DNA of 64,000 bases, taken from NCBI GenBank assembly GCA_008828725.1, contig MEHQ01000793.1, positions 121,977-185,976 of the forward strand, given 5' to 3'. Every line of letters begins with the position of its first letter. The stretch's first letter is position 1. The position numbers and the translations under genes were made by a program. The notes beneath the pieces were generated by a model. The model saw only the letters and a list, made by a program, of their open reading frames with translations, did not search any database and had not been told where the DNA came from. This DNA comes from Saccharina japonica. Its lineage: Eukaryota > Sar > Phaeophyceae > Laminariales > Laminariaceae. Of the stretch, positions 20,940 through 33,967 are shown one piece after another.

Positions 20940-23600
20940 AAACGATAGCGACGCCTCAGCGATAACGTTTTATGGGCGTCTCGCTGTCGTGGGACATGCA
21001 TGTTGTGCTTCTGTGCTTTCCAACATCTGCCAGTGAAATACTGCGTGGTGCCTGCATTCACTAAGCGCGTACCGGGTATGGTTGAGTGGTTGGTTTTTCG
21101 TTTGGCTCACCCGATGTAGTTTTGTTTTAGTTTTAGTTTGTTTTACATAGTGAGATGTTAATTTCAACAACGGGTGTAAACGTTATGGTTAACTATATAC
21201 GCAGTATAAGATATAGCGTAATCCATAACTATTAACAATTTAAAGGTTAGTTATGAGGCGGTGGAGTTTTGTTTCCCGCACGCTCGCTGGTGTCGAGCTG
21301 ACTTTTTCCTTGTGACTTGGCGTGCGTGTTTATGCGTAATATCTGTTCTGCTGACTATAGCGTGCGATGTGCCCGTGTATTATTTTGTCGCTGTCGGCTG
21401 ACTTGAAAAACCCTGTCTGTCGTATTCCCCATGCTGTCCGGCGCTTCTCGGATGAGTGTCATCATCGTTGTTTTGCCCTTGCATGGTACTGCCGGGGTGT
21501 TGTTTTTCCTTTGTTTGCTGCAATTATTATGTACACACAGCGGTTGTGAAGTTTTTTGTTTTGATACCATATACCAAGTAAACCTGGTGATTATGAAGGG
21601 GATACTGAAGGTGGAGCGGTTTGGTTTATGTTGGGCGAGTTATAGATCATTGTCACAATCCCATACGAATGTGTGTGTTTTTTGTAGCCCATTGTGGGCC
21701 GTACGTTGTTTGTTTGTAGCACCTTAATGGATCGACTGCACGTAATATTAGGTCATATAGCTGTGATCCCGTGGGAGACCTGTTTTGTTTTTCCCTTTTA
21801 TGTATTGTTGGCACGTCGCAGGCATCCTATGCTGTGATTTGACTGTTGACCATCGCCGCCACGATTGGCGTCGCTTGGCTAGTTTCTGGTACTGGCACCA
21901 AATACTGCACCATGAGAGAAAAGGGATTCCGTTTCCGCTGGGTCTGATTGGTCAGTTTTTGGCGTTGTAGAACACTCTCAGATAGCTGAATGTACGCCCC
22001 ATCATCACTATATGTTACACGTGCGACCTATTACCTGCTTGTTCTACCGACTCGCAGTTGTTTTTGGGTTAGAAGCCGCTGCTTTGTTATGACCTGGTTC
22101 CGCCTTTCGCGTATATCGCAAATTTCAACGGTGCCAGTTAAGACGAAATCTTCCAAGCTTTCTGTTCCTATTCTCTCAGCATTGCGCAAGTGACTCCTTT
22201 AGTGTACAGGTGCTGGCCTTTAAATGAGCCACTTGATAGAGTGTGATGGTACTGAGTAGAAAGCAAGTATGATAGTTACCGCCCGGTTATTTACCGTCTA
22301 CGAGGCTGTCGGCGGGGCCCCTTGGTCAGGGAGTCGTGCAAAACCGGGCTCCTTACGAAACGTACTCTGTTTTTCCCTTGGGGTTTCAGAGGCGAACAGG
22401 GACGAATAATGGACGAACACGGCATCGGCCATACCTGGTAGATAGCAATCCGGCGCGGTTGGGGTAGGGAGCGATACAGATAGTACCGGAACTAGCCTGC
22501 GAGAAGATGTACAACGCGCGCGCGGCATGGCGGTACTCGTGCTATAGCTGCTACAGCTGCTCGCCCTAGGCGGCTGGTGAGACAGCGCTTTTCAACTAGT
22601 GTGTTGTCGTTGTGCCTGGGTGGCAAAAGGGTAAAGCTGTCGCCAGAATGTGGGTGTTTTATGATCAAGAGGATGCGGTGGATATATGTTTCCATCGGGG
22701 CATCTGCCTCTTGTGCTTTTGTGTGGTCTCGGCTAAAGGTTGGGCTTTAGTGGGGTGAAGAGAAAGCCATATCATTTTGATGCTGAGGTCCGGAGATGGC
22801 TTTTAATGTTGAGAACTGAACCCGGAACGTTTACCCCGATGCCCAACTGCACTCTCAAGCTGTTGTCCGATTTTTCGTCTCGGACCGCAAGAGGATTTTG
22901 GCGCGCACAACTCCGCGGCCCCCTTCCGCGAAACGATACTGAGCTACGCGCACAGTAGAAGTAGTGCTCTAAAACGGTGCATGGTTCTGCAACCCCGGCG
23001 CTAGAATAACACCGTGAAGACTGATATCGGCACAACACGTCGAGGGTTGTCTTTTGTGTGGTGCTCTGCCCTCTGGTCTAAGAATCGGTAGGGATCTCGC
23101 AAGGTAGACTCATGGTCAGTGGACAAGCTCAAAAGCCTGCACCGACACTAGAGAACGGGGGGAGACGACATGTCAAGCTGTTCACTTGCGCATATTTAGC
23201 AGTACTACTGCATAGACACGAGCCCCGATGGGTACGAGTACACTGGAAGGCGTTTTTTTTGTCTACTCCATTAGACTAAGCAGAGAGCTGATGTTTCCCC
23301 ATCACCCGAGGCGGTTAATTTGTGTGTTTGGAATGGTTGTTGCCTGCTGGCCCAAACAAATAAACGCAAGTAGTAAGTTGAAAAAAAATCTTGACATGTG
23401 ATACGTACCAGGTATATGATGCACTACTACCGGTAGATATTATTTTAATATAAAAGGCAAACGCCAATTAAAAATAGGCAAATAACTTTCAACTTCCAAT
23501 CCATCATTTTCCGAGCCCCTGTTTTATTGGTCGAGGGGGGCCGCTCACCTAGTGGAGTAGCGATCGGCGAGAGTTTCCCCTCGGGGAACGGGGAAATGCC
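20940..23600. other. Gene-poor stretch
   Basis: No recognised gene. A 72-codon frame at 22740-22958 is mildly protein-like, with no splice signals or family match. TACCWGGTA occurs at 22432 and 23406. Confidence 0.4.
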
Positions 23601-23616
23601 GAGGTTCTACCGCATT

Positions 23617-24345
23617 TAGGGGACAACAATAGGGTCCCATCGCTGTATCATAAATCCTTCCATATACATCAACCCCAACAAACCAGGGACGAAATGGCGA
23701 TCCCCCGGGTCTATATCGCCCTGCACGGTGTGGAAACCCCAACCCCACTGACTGATTGCTGATTGGCTGGAGTTTGTGAAGCCAGCGGCACCCGGGGGGA
23801 CGACATGTTCCCATCTCCGGGTCATAAATACGTCCATACAGCTACAACTCCAATGAACAGGGGACGGACATAGTGATCGCCCGGGTCGATACCGCCCCGC
23901 ACGGTGTGGAATCCCCAACCCCACTTTGGCTGATTACTGTTAGGCTTGAGTATATGCAGCCATCGGCACCCAGGGAGGATATGGTACTAGTCCCCATTCA
24001 TAAACCCTACGATACACATATAAAACTCCAACAAACCAGGGGCGGAAAAACAGCCATCCCCCGGGCCGATGCCGCCCTGCACGGTATAGAGACCCCAACC
24101 TTATTTTCTGGGGCTCGCGACTCGCGAAGCTATCGGAACCCGGGGAGGATAGGGTTCCATCCCCGAATCATACATCGTTTCATGCATCTGCAACTCCAAC
24201 GAATTGGGGACGAACACGGCCACCTCCCGGGTCGACACCGCCCCGAACGGTGTAGAAACCCCAATCCCATTGACTGACTGCTGACTGCTGGTTGGCTGGG
24301 ATCCATGGGATTCGTGGTGCTATCGGCACCCGGGGCGGAGATAGT
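23617..24345. repeat. Tandem repeat, four copies of about 175 bp
   Basis: Four head-to-tail units share TCATAAA, a CAACTCCAA-type stretch, CCCGGGTCGATACCGCCC, CACGGTGTGGAAACCCCAAC and a CGGCACCCGGGG block. Spacings between equivalent points are about 173, 177 and 170 bp. The copies have diverged by perhaps 15-25%. The unit length is satellite-like. Open frames through it are repeats of one another and not taken as coding. Confidence 0.85.
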
Positions 24346-25003
24346 GCTAGGTGACTAGGTAGGACACAGAGTATCCCCTTTCAGCTGTGTCTATATTAAG
24401 CATGTCCTTGGTGCTGCCCACTTTCTTGTAGAATCAGCGTAGGAGCGAAATAGCTTTATTATCCCAGAGCCGAGGTGGCATCTGACATGGAAGGGCATCA
24501 TCGCACAGCGATTTTTTAATAGCAGCGCATATTCTAAAAAAAATAAAAAAAGGAAAATAATTCGATTTATTTCCCGGCGTTTTTACGCGGGTGGCTGTAG
24601 CTTTGAAGATTTTTGCGTTTTTCCCCCATCGAGGTATCGAGGTGCCCTCAGCAACGCCGCCACCACGAGCGCTATACGTTGGATGCCCAGCGTGTTAATA
24701 GCCGCATCCAAAAGAAAACATCAAGAAGAGCTATCCATAATATATTTCAACTCGGCTCAACTCATCGGGGTGCATGAGATATCAAGCAAAGGGCACAAGG
24801 AATCTTCTTCGTCGCTGCTGAAAGCAACACCACACGTGCATCGTACAAAAACTATATTAAAAAATCGATCTGGCAGTGTCCGCAGTGTCCCCGATGCCGA
24901 ACTATGAAGTCATACAGCAAGTGTTTTTATTTCCCTTGCTTCCCAGGTGCCTCTTTTCAAGGTGCCATTCGACGCCCGTTCGATCGCGGGGAGGGCACTC
25001 ACC

Positions 25004-25354
25004 AAAATATAAAGGCGTTTTTCTCGGGCGACCTAAACTACAACACACTTAATAGTAACTAAAGTAAAGGTACGATTTTCTTGTCGATAGCCTAATCTTT
25101 GCCGCAATTTTGGGGTCCTGTATATAGCGTAGTCCTTGCTATTTATCGTACAGACTACAGCAGTACAGTAGTCTACCAGTATGTATACCGTTACTGTTTG
25201 GTACCAAGTTTTGTTTTGGAGCGCGGGAGCTACGTATGGTGGCTCAGGGACCATGGGTAGGGGTTGGAAAAATATATATAGATTGTTCGCGCGAAGCGCG
25301 AAAAAAATATAAAGGCGTTTTTCTCGGGCGAGCTAAACTACAACACACTTAATA
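25004..25354. repeat. 51-bp direct repeat spaced exactly 300 bp
   Basis: 25004-25054 and 25304-25354 are nearly identical (AATATAAAGGCGTTTTTCTC and on). Just before the second copy is a GCGCGAAGCGCGA palindrome, a motif also seen at about 51930 and 52145. They may be ends of a small element or a short tandem duplication. Confidence 0.7.
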
Positions 25355-26185
25355 ATAGTGAGCAAACATAAGAAACGGGAATGTTGGTCCAGCCATAATT
25401 TCTTATTTGGGAAAATATTTTATACTAATTTCAGTATAACCGCTCTCGAATTTCTTATTGCATGCCATATACCTGTACGTATTAATAGTGCATATTTTAC
25501 CTGCACTCTGTATATATATGCCGTATACGAAGAGGTCGAGACTTGAACGTTAAAATCGATCTCATGTAAAAGTGTGTATCTCTTCGAGATAATGTCCGAT
25601 TTCAAAACGGTTTTTCACGTTACATTATCTGGAACTTTGCGAATAGATTGGTAAAGCCGGTATATCCGTTTCATGTGAAGGATTGTGGAGGTGGCGTCAC
25701 AAAACTTAGGCAAGAAAAAAAAACAAACGTGCTACGACTACAGCTATTAATAGGTGCTCTAGAATGTATCTCTGGCGACTGGTGACACAGAACACATGAT
25801 ATACTCACCAAAACGTGTACTGGAGAAGTGATATGTCACATATGCTATGATACGCATAGATAGATGGAAAGTTGTGCAGTGATGTAACGACGACGTTCAC
25901 TGCATTGTCCACAGCACACACAATGCACAAACAGTGCACAAACAATCTACGCCGCCCTCGGCCTCGTCCAAGAAAACACATTGCAATACAGCGAAAACAC
26001 CGACGCGTTTGTTAAAAATAAGACGAAAGCAATCGTTAAAAGTAAAAAGTACCGTCAGCAGCGCAGCAGCAAGTGTGCTAAAGCAGATTATTTGCGTCAG
26101 GCCCTATTCAACGTCAGCGGCAGCTAAAGACAGGCGCCTCTGCGACTAGGCCTGCCCCATCTAGATTCCTCGTAAGACCCAAGGT

Positions 26186-26640
26186 TCAAGCCGAACTTGC
26201 AGGGAAGAAAGGCCATTTTCCTCTGCGCTTCGTGACGAATACGTTTTTCGTCCCTGGGCGAGGGTCAGCAGGTACGGTACATCGCTGCTCGTCCAAAGAA
26301 GGGTCCTGGGTGGTTATAAGACCTTCCACCCTTACGGTGTCCGCACTGCTGGCGACCTCCGGATTTCTTAATCGGTATACAACCGCCATTCCCTCCGCCC
26401 CCCGTCCCGCCGTGACAATACCCACCCGCGAGGGGCGTACTCTTCTCCACCCCTCCCTCCACCGTCCCGGCCGCAACCATGGATGGCGCCCACGGGTCCC
26501 GCGTTGAGAGATCGGGATCAAACATTCGAGGCGTGGCCACAGCATTGCTCAAAATCTTGGACGGTGCTTGCCGCATCATCCCCCTGACGACCCCGCGGCT
26601 GCTTTCATGCTCGAGGGCCATATTGTTGACCAAGCTCGCG
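26186..26640 (-). CDS. Unassigned coding-like region, strand uncertain
   Basis: GC content is clearly higher than around it and several frames are open. The minus strand reads SLVNNMALEHESSRGVVRGM, then MRQAPSKILSNAVATPRMFD; a second minus frame reads PEVASSADTVRVEGLITTQD. Plus-strand frames are open as well. No domain is recognised and no clean exon borders were found. It could be an exon or a GC-rich repeat remnant. Confidence 0.25.
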
Positions 26641-26994
26641 CGTCTCGCAAATACCGAAACATAGCTTTGTAGTTAGCTGGTTATCTTCCTGTCGATGGAA
26701 ACGACGAAGAGGGTGCGAAGATATCAGCGGCAGCCGTGAATATGAGGGAGACAACAAGAAAACAACAATAGTGTTGCCGTGGCCCGCAAACGACTTCGAA
26801 ACCTTTCCGCCGATTTAAGTGAGCAGCCACTCGTGTACATCCGAAAGGAGCGCGAATTTTACTACTTTTACATAGTACAATATGTAATTGATATCAATCA
26901 TCCCACTACTTTCAAGAAAGCTAGCTACCCGTCTCCTCGCCAACAAGAGTACTTCTCATGCCTCAGCACGACTCGTAAGTGAGACCAGGTTGCC

Positions 26995-27264
26995 ATGACA
27001 CGCACCAAAGTTTGCAATGCTTTACATGTTGTGATAGCTATACAAGGGTCTACACCTGCCTCTCATCTGGATATCGCTGTCGCCTGGTCGCGTGTGATCC
27101 GTAACTTCGTCGTCCTGGATAAGGGCGAGACCGATCTACTCGTTGCCTTCTTTGGATCCACCTGCAGCATCGTCGCCTCCATCATCAGTGTTATCTGGAA
27201 GTTGATTGGGAAATTGTGCGGTCCATGCCACATTAGCGTATTAGGCAGTGAAACTTGGCTCTAG
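26995..27264 (+). CDS. Small hydrophobic ORF, unrecognised
   Basis: Eighty-nine codons from a true ATG. The middle has an apparent membrane segment (LLVAFFGSTCSIVASIISVI). No family is recognised and there is no support beyond length and composition. It ends just before the SINE-like element. Confidence 0.2.
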   Translation: MTRTKVCNALHVVIAIQGSTPASHLDIAVAWSRVIRNFVVLDKGETDLLVAFFGSTCSIVASIISVIWKLIGKLCGPCHISVLGSETWL

Positions 27265-27279
27265 GATGCGTCGCGGTGT

Positions 27280-27690
27280 AGGGAAAGTAGACTAAAAATG
27301 TCGATCAACAAACGCTACCATGAGTTTTAGCCTTTTAAACTCGATTTCCACCACATTCTCCCTCACTAAACCTGACTTATCTCTTCGGTGTAAGTCAGGA
27401 ACCCCGATGAGACTCTGAGTATCCAAGTTTTACCTCCGACTTTTCGGTACTGGACTCAGTATGCAATGATCGCATTGCTCTCATCGTTCCTTTCTGAGTT
27501 TTACAGGTTCTTGAACATGAGATTTTTCCCATTTTTTCCTTTTTATGGGATGAAGGTGAGGATCGAACCACCGACCTCACTCTTCAGAATCTCACGCCCT
27601 GCCTGCGACGCCATTGAGGGAAAGTAGACTAAAAATGTCGATCAACAAGCTACAAGAGTTTTAGCCTTTTAAAGTCGATTTCCACCACAG
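27280..27690 (-). mobile_element. tRNA-headed SINE-like element with 75-bp direct repeats
   Basis: On the minus strand, 27616 to about 27540 looks like a degenerate tRNA: an A-box-like TGGCGTCGCAGG, a TTCTGAA anticodon-type loop and a perfect B-box core GGTTCGATCC about 40 nt later. One extra base in the T stem and poor anticodon pairing argue against a working tRNA. A 75-bp sequence (GGGAAAGTAGACTAAAAATG and on) occurs at 27280-27357 and again at 27613-27686, flanking the body. It fits tandem or nested SINE copies transcribed by Pol III. Confidence 0.55.
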
Positions 27691-27699
27691 CCACAGGCA

Positions 27700-30600
27700 G
27701 GCACAGTAGCGGTATTACGGGTTTTCGTTACGAATCTAACAGGCTTCTAATGTTTTATGTTTGTCTCCCCTCCCATATCCCATATCCCGCATATCCATCG
27801 CGCTCGCCCACCCCCTCCCATCGATCTCCCTGCCTACCCGACCCCAATCAGATCAACCAAGGCAACTTCATACTCAAGAGAAGAACTGGTCGGTCGTAAT
27901 AAACTTTCCTGCGTCGCCACAAACCCCCAATACAACTACAACAACGAACGAGTAAGGACAACGAGTCCCAGTCGACGAGAGGAGGTCGTAGTGGAGTTGG
28001 TACCAGATACCTGTGAGCTTTGGATGTCGGGTCTTCAAGCGATGGCGTGGAAGGAGAGGGTGGCGGGCCACACGAGACGGTAGAACAGCGTACACGCACC
28101 TCGTTGTGCGTTGTTTTACACCAACCAGATCCCGTCGATAATCTCGTAATCGTTACGATATCATAATAAATGCATTCCGAGACGGTATAGCATTTCAGGC
28201 TAGTCTAACACTTCAACGCACCCATACACTCCATAGCAGAATCGGTCACAAAGGAAGAATCAAACAGAACACATGGGCTCGTAAATCACTTAATTTGCAT
28301 GTCACTTAGCCCAACAAGAACGGTGGGAATAGGAGCGTGACAGACGCCTTCAAGTGGTCAAACTCCTGAACTGCATTAAGCTACTGCGTTGGCCGGTTTT
28401 CTCTTTTTGCTGTGTTCCTGCAATTAACAGATTGGTTCTGAGTTTTGACTTTGAAATTTAAACTGCTCGATAAAGAGGTCCAACTCGATGACACCCACCC
28501 AACATGCAGTCACGAGACTAGCGAACGAAAGCGCGTTGAGCCTCTCCGTAGGGTCAAGTAGGGTTGTACCGACGCTCGGCGCAGGCGTGTGTCGCATCTG
28601 TGGTGTCTTACAATGGTTTTATGGGTCGGTATGTGAGATAATTGCATTCATTTTATCGAGAACCACGCTACGAGTACCTACGAGTACGAACCATGTGTTT
28701 TTTCATGTTCTCTTTTTTTGTTCGTCATGAGGCATCACAGTATCCTCGCTGCGTCACGAGTGTGGGCGTATATGACATCCTCCTGCCTCCAAGTCTTCGC
28801 CCCTCGCTGTCAAAATGGCTACCGCTGCTGCTGTAAGAAGAGGGCTCTACGTCTAGGCTCCTGCAGTGTCTTGCTGTGCTGCGTGCTGCTGCTGCTGTGC
28901 TGTGTTGTTGTTGGTTGTGTTGTTGTAGAAAAGGATACAATAAAATCTCAAAAAGATACCAGGCACGGAGGCCGGGCGCTGAAGGAAGTTCACGTGCTCT
29001 ACGGCGCTCGAACTCGCGTGGTCTCTCGTGACGTCCCCTTTTTATCAACCACCGTGGTATTCGTAAATCACGAGGCAGGGTACCACAAGACCATCCGGTT
29101 CAACTAAATTATCGGGAAATAAAATTTATAACGCTGGGTCCGATTGATACTCAACTTGCGTGGTGATTTGATTATTGGTAGGTATTGTGAGACTAGTTAG
29201 CATAGGAGCCGGTAGATAACTCATAAAAAGCACGTCGCGCGTGCTAAGTTACTCAAGATATGGAGTCTCCTGGTACACCCGGGAAATTGGACAAATTGTT
29301 AACAGGAACGAACGTTATCTACGTTTTTAAAAAATCTAAATTTTTTACTCCAAAATTCGAATTCTCAATGCTCTGGGTGTATAACATATCTGCATCGCCC
29401 GTACTCTCTTCAAGTTCAAATTTATTCGACGGCTCGCCTTCTGGTCAGTTGTGTAAATAAAAAACANATCGGCAGCAACCACAGCACGATTTACATTTCA
29501 ACCCACAGCGCTGTGCTTCGGAATTAGGTTGTCTTATGATAGCTTCTTGATAGCAAGTAGAAGCACTTATCACTTTTTTCGGGGAAATAAAAGGAGCTAC
29601 CAGGCACACGTATGGCATATAAACGTACGTACGCAGCTCCACCTGCACCCCTGTCTACTCCTGTTCCTGATAAGACGTTGGGCGTGGAAAACTCAGCTCG
29701 GACGAGCAGGAAACAGCAACCGCACATGATTGCTGTACGAGTACGTACTTGACTACAGCAGCAGTAGTGCCACTACTCTATTCTGCTGTTGTTTCGACTA
29801 TCACACGTAGTTGCAGCCCACGGCATATCCTCGCAACCATGCCCTACTCGTACTCGTGTGCGAGGAGCAGTCCTTGGCTGGCTGTATCGTTATTGCGGCA
29901 TACTACTGCTGTAGGTACCAGGTATCTCACAGCAGACAGACAACAGAGAAAGAGTTATAAACAGGATGTTACTAGTACTGACGTTCTGTGGATATCAGCG
30001 AGAAGATCGACGAGGAGAAGAGTAGACGAGATGTCATAAATAAGGTGGTTATGTTATGTGCTCAGAAGGGTCGTAATGATGCAGGGCAAGCCATAAATTA
30101 ATCCGCCTAGCTTGGGCGACGCGTGTATCGACATATCGATAGACCTACTGTAGAGGCCCACATACGTCCTCGCCGGGCGAGGTATCTCACAGGATCAGCA
30201 AACAGAGGAGGAAACTCGGCGCGTATGAACCTTTCGGTACTATGATACGGGGTTGCCGTACACGTTTTCGTATCCTGGGAGCAAACAGTAAAAAACCGAG
30301 GAAGCGTCGGCCTCCGAACTGCGCATAGAAATACCACAAGGCGCTAGAAACAGAGATGCCGAGTGTCTCCGCCTAGCATCAACCACGCGCGCATCCAGCT
30401 AGAGGCTCACACGCGGATTCGTTCGTATTCTCGTGACTGCTTGTAGGGTGGGTGTCTTCGATTCCGACCTCTTTATCGAGGCGTTTATATTTCAAAATCA
30501 AATGTCAGAATCAAATTATTTCCTGGTTTCGACAGAAAGTCATCCCGCACTTATTCTTCATCCCGAAGTCGAAGAATTATCTGTTAATTGTCATTGATTG

Positions 30601-32500
30601 GATTGTTTTGTATTTTAAGCGATTTGTGTCAGCACATAAACCTTTTTTGGCTCACGCGCGAGTATATAGGTTGGTGGGGGTGCGTTGTGGGTTGTGGGTG
30701 AGCGAGTAACTGGGTGGGTCGGTTGATTCCTGGGCCGGTTGTCCCAACACCTCCCACCAACATTTCTCGTAAAGCGATGAGCGTCAGCGCGAAACCTTGT
30801 ACAGGAGTGGATCGGTAGGTATACGTGAAAAAAAAAAATGGTACAATGGTTCCAAGATCAAGTTATCGTAAAAAAATGAAACAAAATTAAGAAGGAAAGC
30901 AGCAGCAGCAGCGGCCGGAAACGTAGGGCATCATATTTGTGTACTCGGCAGGTCAAATACGACGTAGGTATACGTGAGAAAAAGGAATAACAAAATGCAA
31001 AAAAAAAAGTACCTTATACAGCAGCAGCAGCAGCAGCAGTGCAAATGTTGATATACACAGCAGTATGTTAGCCTATTTTGTGACCCCGGACTATCAATAG
31101 GAGTTATTTCAGTCAAACATTGAACACTCGTATAATATACACAGCAGTATGTATATATTATATGTATATGATACCTGTGCTCGTTCTTCTCGAGAGGAAA
31201 TGCACAAGGCAAAAGCCACACAATCATCGCTCGCGGGCACCGAGTAACACGAAGCTCACAGCCGACATAACACACAGAGACCACTACACCACCACAAACA
31301 CCCGCCGCCACGAGCAATATAAGCTTTTGCTGCTCTTGGTGAATGGTAGTGGGGGTGGTGGTGGGGGGGGTGTTCGTGGTGGGGGTGGTGTTGGGGGTGG
31401 TTGTGATGAGGTGGTGAAATTGGTTTTTTGTTTGGTCCAAAAAGCTCTCTCTTCTTGAGCCACCATCGCCACCACAGAGCAAGCACCCGACCACACCATC
31501 ACCAGACCACGGGAACAAGACCCCACCAACGCCCATCAGCTACTACGAGCAACAACAGCTTCCGGTGCTCCTTCGCTGGTGGGGCGGGGGTGGCGGTGGT
31601 GGTGGTGGTGGTGGTGGTGGTTGTATAGCGTTTGCTCGTATTGCGGATTGCTTGTTTTGTGATTTGGTGCTTGAGAGAGACCGCGGAGGTTCAATATAAA
31701 ATCCCAGTGACAATTGCCACTGGTAAGAGTTAGCTAGGGCAGTCACTCTGCGGCCTAGCTCTGCGATCTCGGCACCGCTTTCGACACGAGCAGTACTAAA
31801 CTTTAAGCGTAAATAGCGGGCGTCTATCAGTCCCGAGCGCGTCTGAATCGGTTCGGTGTACGCGTCGCACGGCAAAGCAAAGCGAACAGACGAGGGACAG
31901 ACGAGGGACGGACAAACCTCAATATTAAGCAATCCGGTAAATAAAGGTACGCTGTGGCAGTTTTCAGAACTGTTTTTTGTCCGTTTGTGTCGATCGTGTA
32001 CCCCCGCGTGTCCACCTACCCACAAACATGACCCCTTATAGAAGAGCCTCTAATGAAGCTCGAAGGCTCGAAGGCCTTCTCGCCTCATTAGCTAGAATAA
32101 TAAGAATAAATAAATAATGGATAGTTTAGCCGCAGAGGGGTTGCTCTGCACGGGGTCCCAGTGACACTTCGCCCCATCGATAAATCGTTTGACGCGCTTA
32201 CAGCAGTACGAGTACGCACTTTGTGTAGCACGAGTACTGCTGTACTAAAATAATATATTATTACGTATCCGTACTTTTCCATGATCGACGGGCCACAGCG
32301 ATGATGCTGCTACGACGTACTGCACTACTACTGTGTGTCGTCTGTGTGTCAGTGGGTTTACCCCCTTCATCCTGCTCAATGATTCTACCGAAGAACAAGA
32401 ACTACTGCTGCTTACTTACTACGCGTACGACGTTAATACGTCTGACGACGCACTCCGCTACTTGGCGTTTCTATCGCATCGATATAATCCAAGTAGAGAG
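27700..32500. other. Gene-poor stretch with microsatellites
   Basis: No gene recognised. It holds an undetermined base at 29467, a (CAG)7 run at 31019-31039, GT/GGT-rich tracts at 31340-31400 and 31580-31622, and many GTACGAGTAC-type motifs. The long Pro-rich minus-strand frame at 31543-32025 derives from the GGT tract. Confidence 0.45.
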
Positions 32501-32542
32501 AGAGCAACAACCCTTTTGACTCGCACACGGGGTTTGTCGCTG

Positions 32543-32583
32543 GCGGGAGCGGGTCGGGGCGCTGCCCCGACCCGCTCCCCGCC
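32543..32583. repeat. GC-rich hairpin, copy 1
   Basis: GGGAGCGGGTCGGGGC is followed by a 3-nt loop and its exact complement. The same core, with similar flanks (CTGGGCGGG, GCCTGTGA), recurs at 33020-33078. The pair looks like a small mobile palindromic element. Confidence 0.75.
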
Positions 32584-32820
32584 GCAAGCCTGTGATGTGT
32601 GCGACAAAAATATCTTCTTCTTGCCTTGTACGGCTGTACGAATAATACGTACTGCATTCAATTCGCCTCAATCGCATCAATCGTAAATATTCTATTCCGT
32701 GTGTGTCCGTACGAGTACGAGTAGCATGTCAAGATGTCAAGTCATGTGATGTCGAGCGGCGTAACTTGTTGTGTCGTTTCATTTGGCGTTACATTTGGCA
32801 CGAACATCATGGATAGCTAA

Positions 32821-32912
32821 TCATGGACCATGGACCATGACCATGGACCATGGATCATGAAATCTTGGATCGACTGGACTCTCTCCAAGGCATGGCCATG
32901 GGCCATAGAGAT
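32821..32912. repeat. CCATGG-rich low-complexity tract
   Basis: Repeated ATGGACC/CCATGG words form a short imperfect tandem tract. No coding role is seen. Confidence 0.7.
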
Positions 32913-33019
32913 CACGACGATGATTGTGTGCTTCGATCACACACACGAACACCGTCTACCCACTCCGCTTCTGGCAATTCCATTCAAACAAATATCCCGG
33001 ACGCGCATACACAGGGTTG

Positions 33020-33078
33020 CCAGCTGGGCGGGGCACGGGGTCGGGGCTGCGCCCCGACCCGCTCCCGCCGCCTCGCCT
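33020..33078. repeat. GC-rich hairpin, copy 2
   Basis: A slightly degenerate copy of the hairpin at 32543. The inner GGGTCGGGGC/GCCCCGACCC arms are intact, and the 3' flank GCCGCCTCGCCTGTGA matches that of copy 1. Confidence 0.7.
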
Positions 33079-33967
33079 GTGAAGTATTATGTATTGTTGT
33101 AGCTTGTACGCAGCTATGCCTGGTATTCAATGTAATACAGCAGCTTTTGTAATGCTGCTGACGTTATTGGGTCCTCCAGTGTTATGTATGTGCTCGTCAG
33201 GCGTTGCGCACACGCAGCTAAATCAGCGTCCTCCACATTATTCGCCGGTGCTAGGCACAACGCAGCGTATATCACCTGGCTCAGCAGCAGCAGCAGCAGC
33301 ACAGCAGCACGCTGCTGCAGCAGTCCTCCCACGTTATCGTCAGGTGGCTGCGCCGTCGCTTTGCACAGCTGCACTTCCCATGTAAAGCTCAGTACGAGTA
33401 CGTCCGACACAATAATCGACTCGACCCAGAGCTGATATTACCTAGTCGGGTTAAGTATCGAATTTGTATAACTTTATCTAGCCAAAGGCTACAGAGTCGA
33501 ATTTTTATGCCAGGTGTAAGATGAAGTAGAGGGATTGATGGGCTACAGAGCCAGAGCCAAATCGTGTTTGGAGTTGAACTAAGTAGGGGAGGGGATTACT
33601 AAAAAAAGATGGAATTAGCCCTCGAAACAGAGTTGAAAGACGGGATTTGGGAAATTAAATAATTTCCGCGACAGAGCCCAGTAACTAAAGTCACTGGGAA
33701 AAATAAAATTCAAATTCGCTTTTCATTGGTCAACACACGCACCAGCATCAAAGATTAGGATCTCGGGGTCTAATCAATTTGAATTGGACGAAAAAACAAA
33801 AACCAAGGTCCCAGGACCAGGACCTTCTTCTGGGTAGAATTGTAGAATTCAAATCAAATTGAGGAGTTGGCCCGACTTGGACCGGCATGTCCACGGTGGG
33901 CAAACGCCCCCGGTACAATCTGGTCATTTCTTGGTGGCATCGATGACCACGACCGAGGCGACAACAC

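Noticed and set aside
31543..32025. 160-codon minus-strand frame with a poly-Pro end
   Set aside because: The Pro run is the GGT microsatellite read in antisense; the rest is not protein-like.
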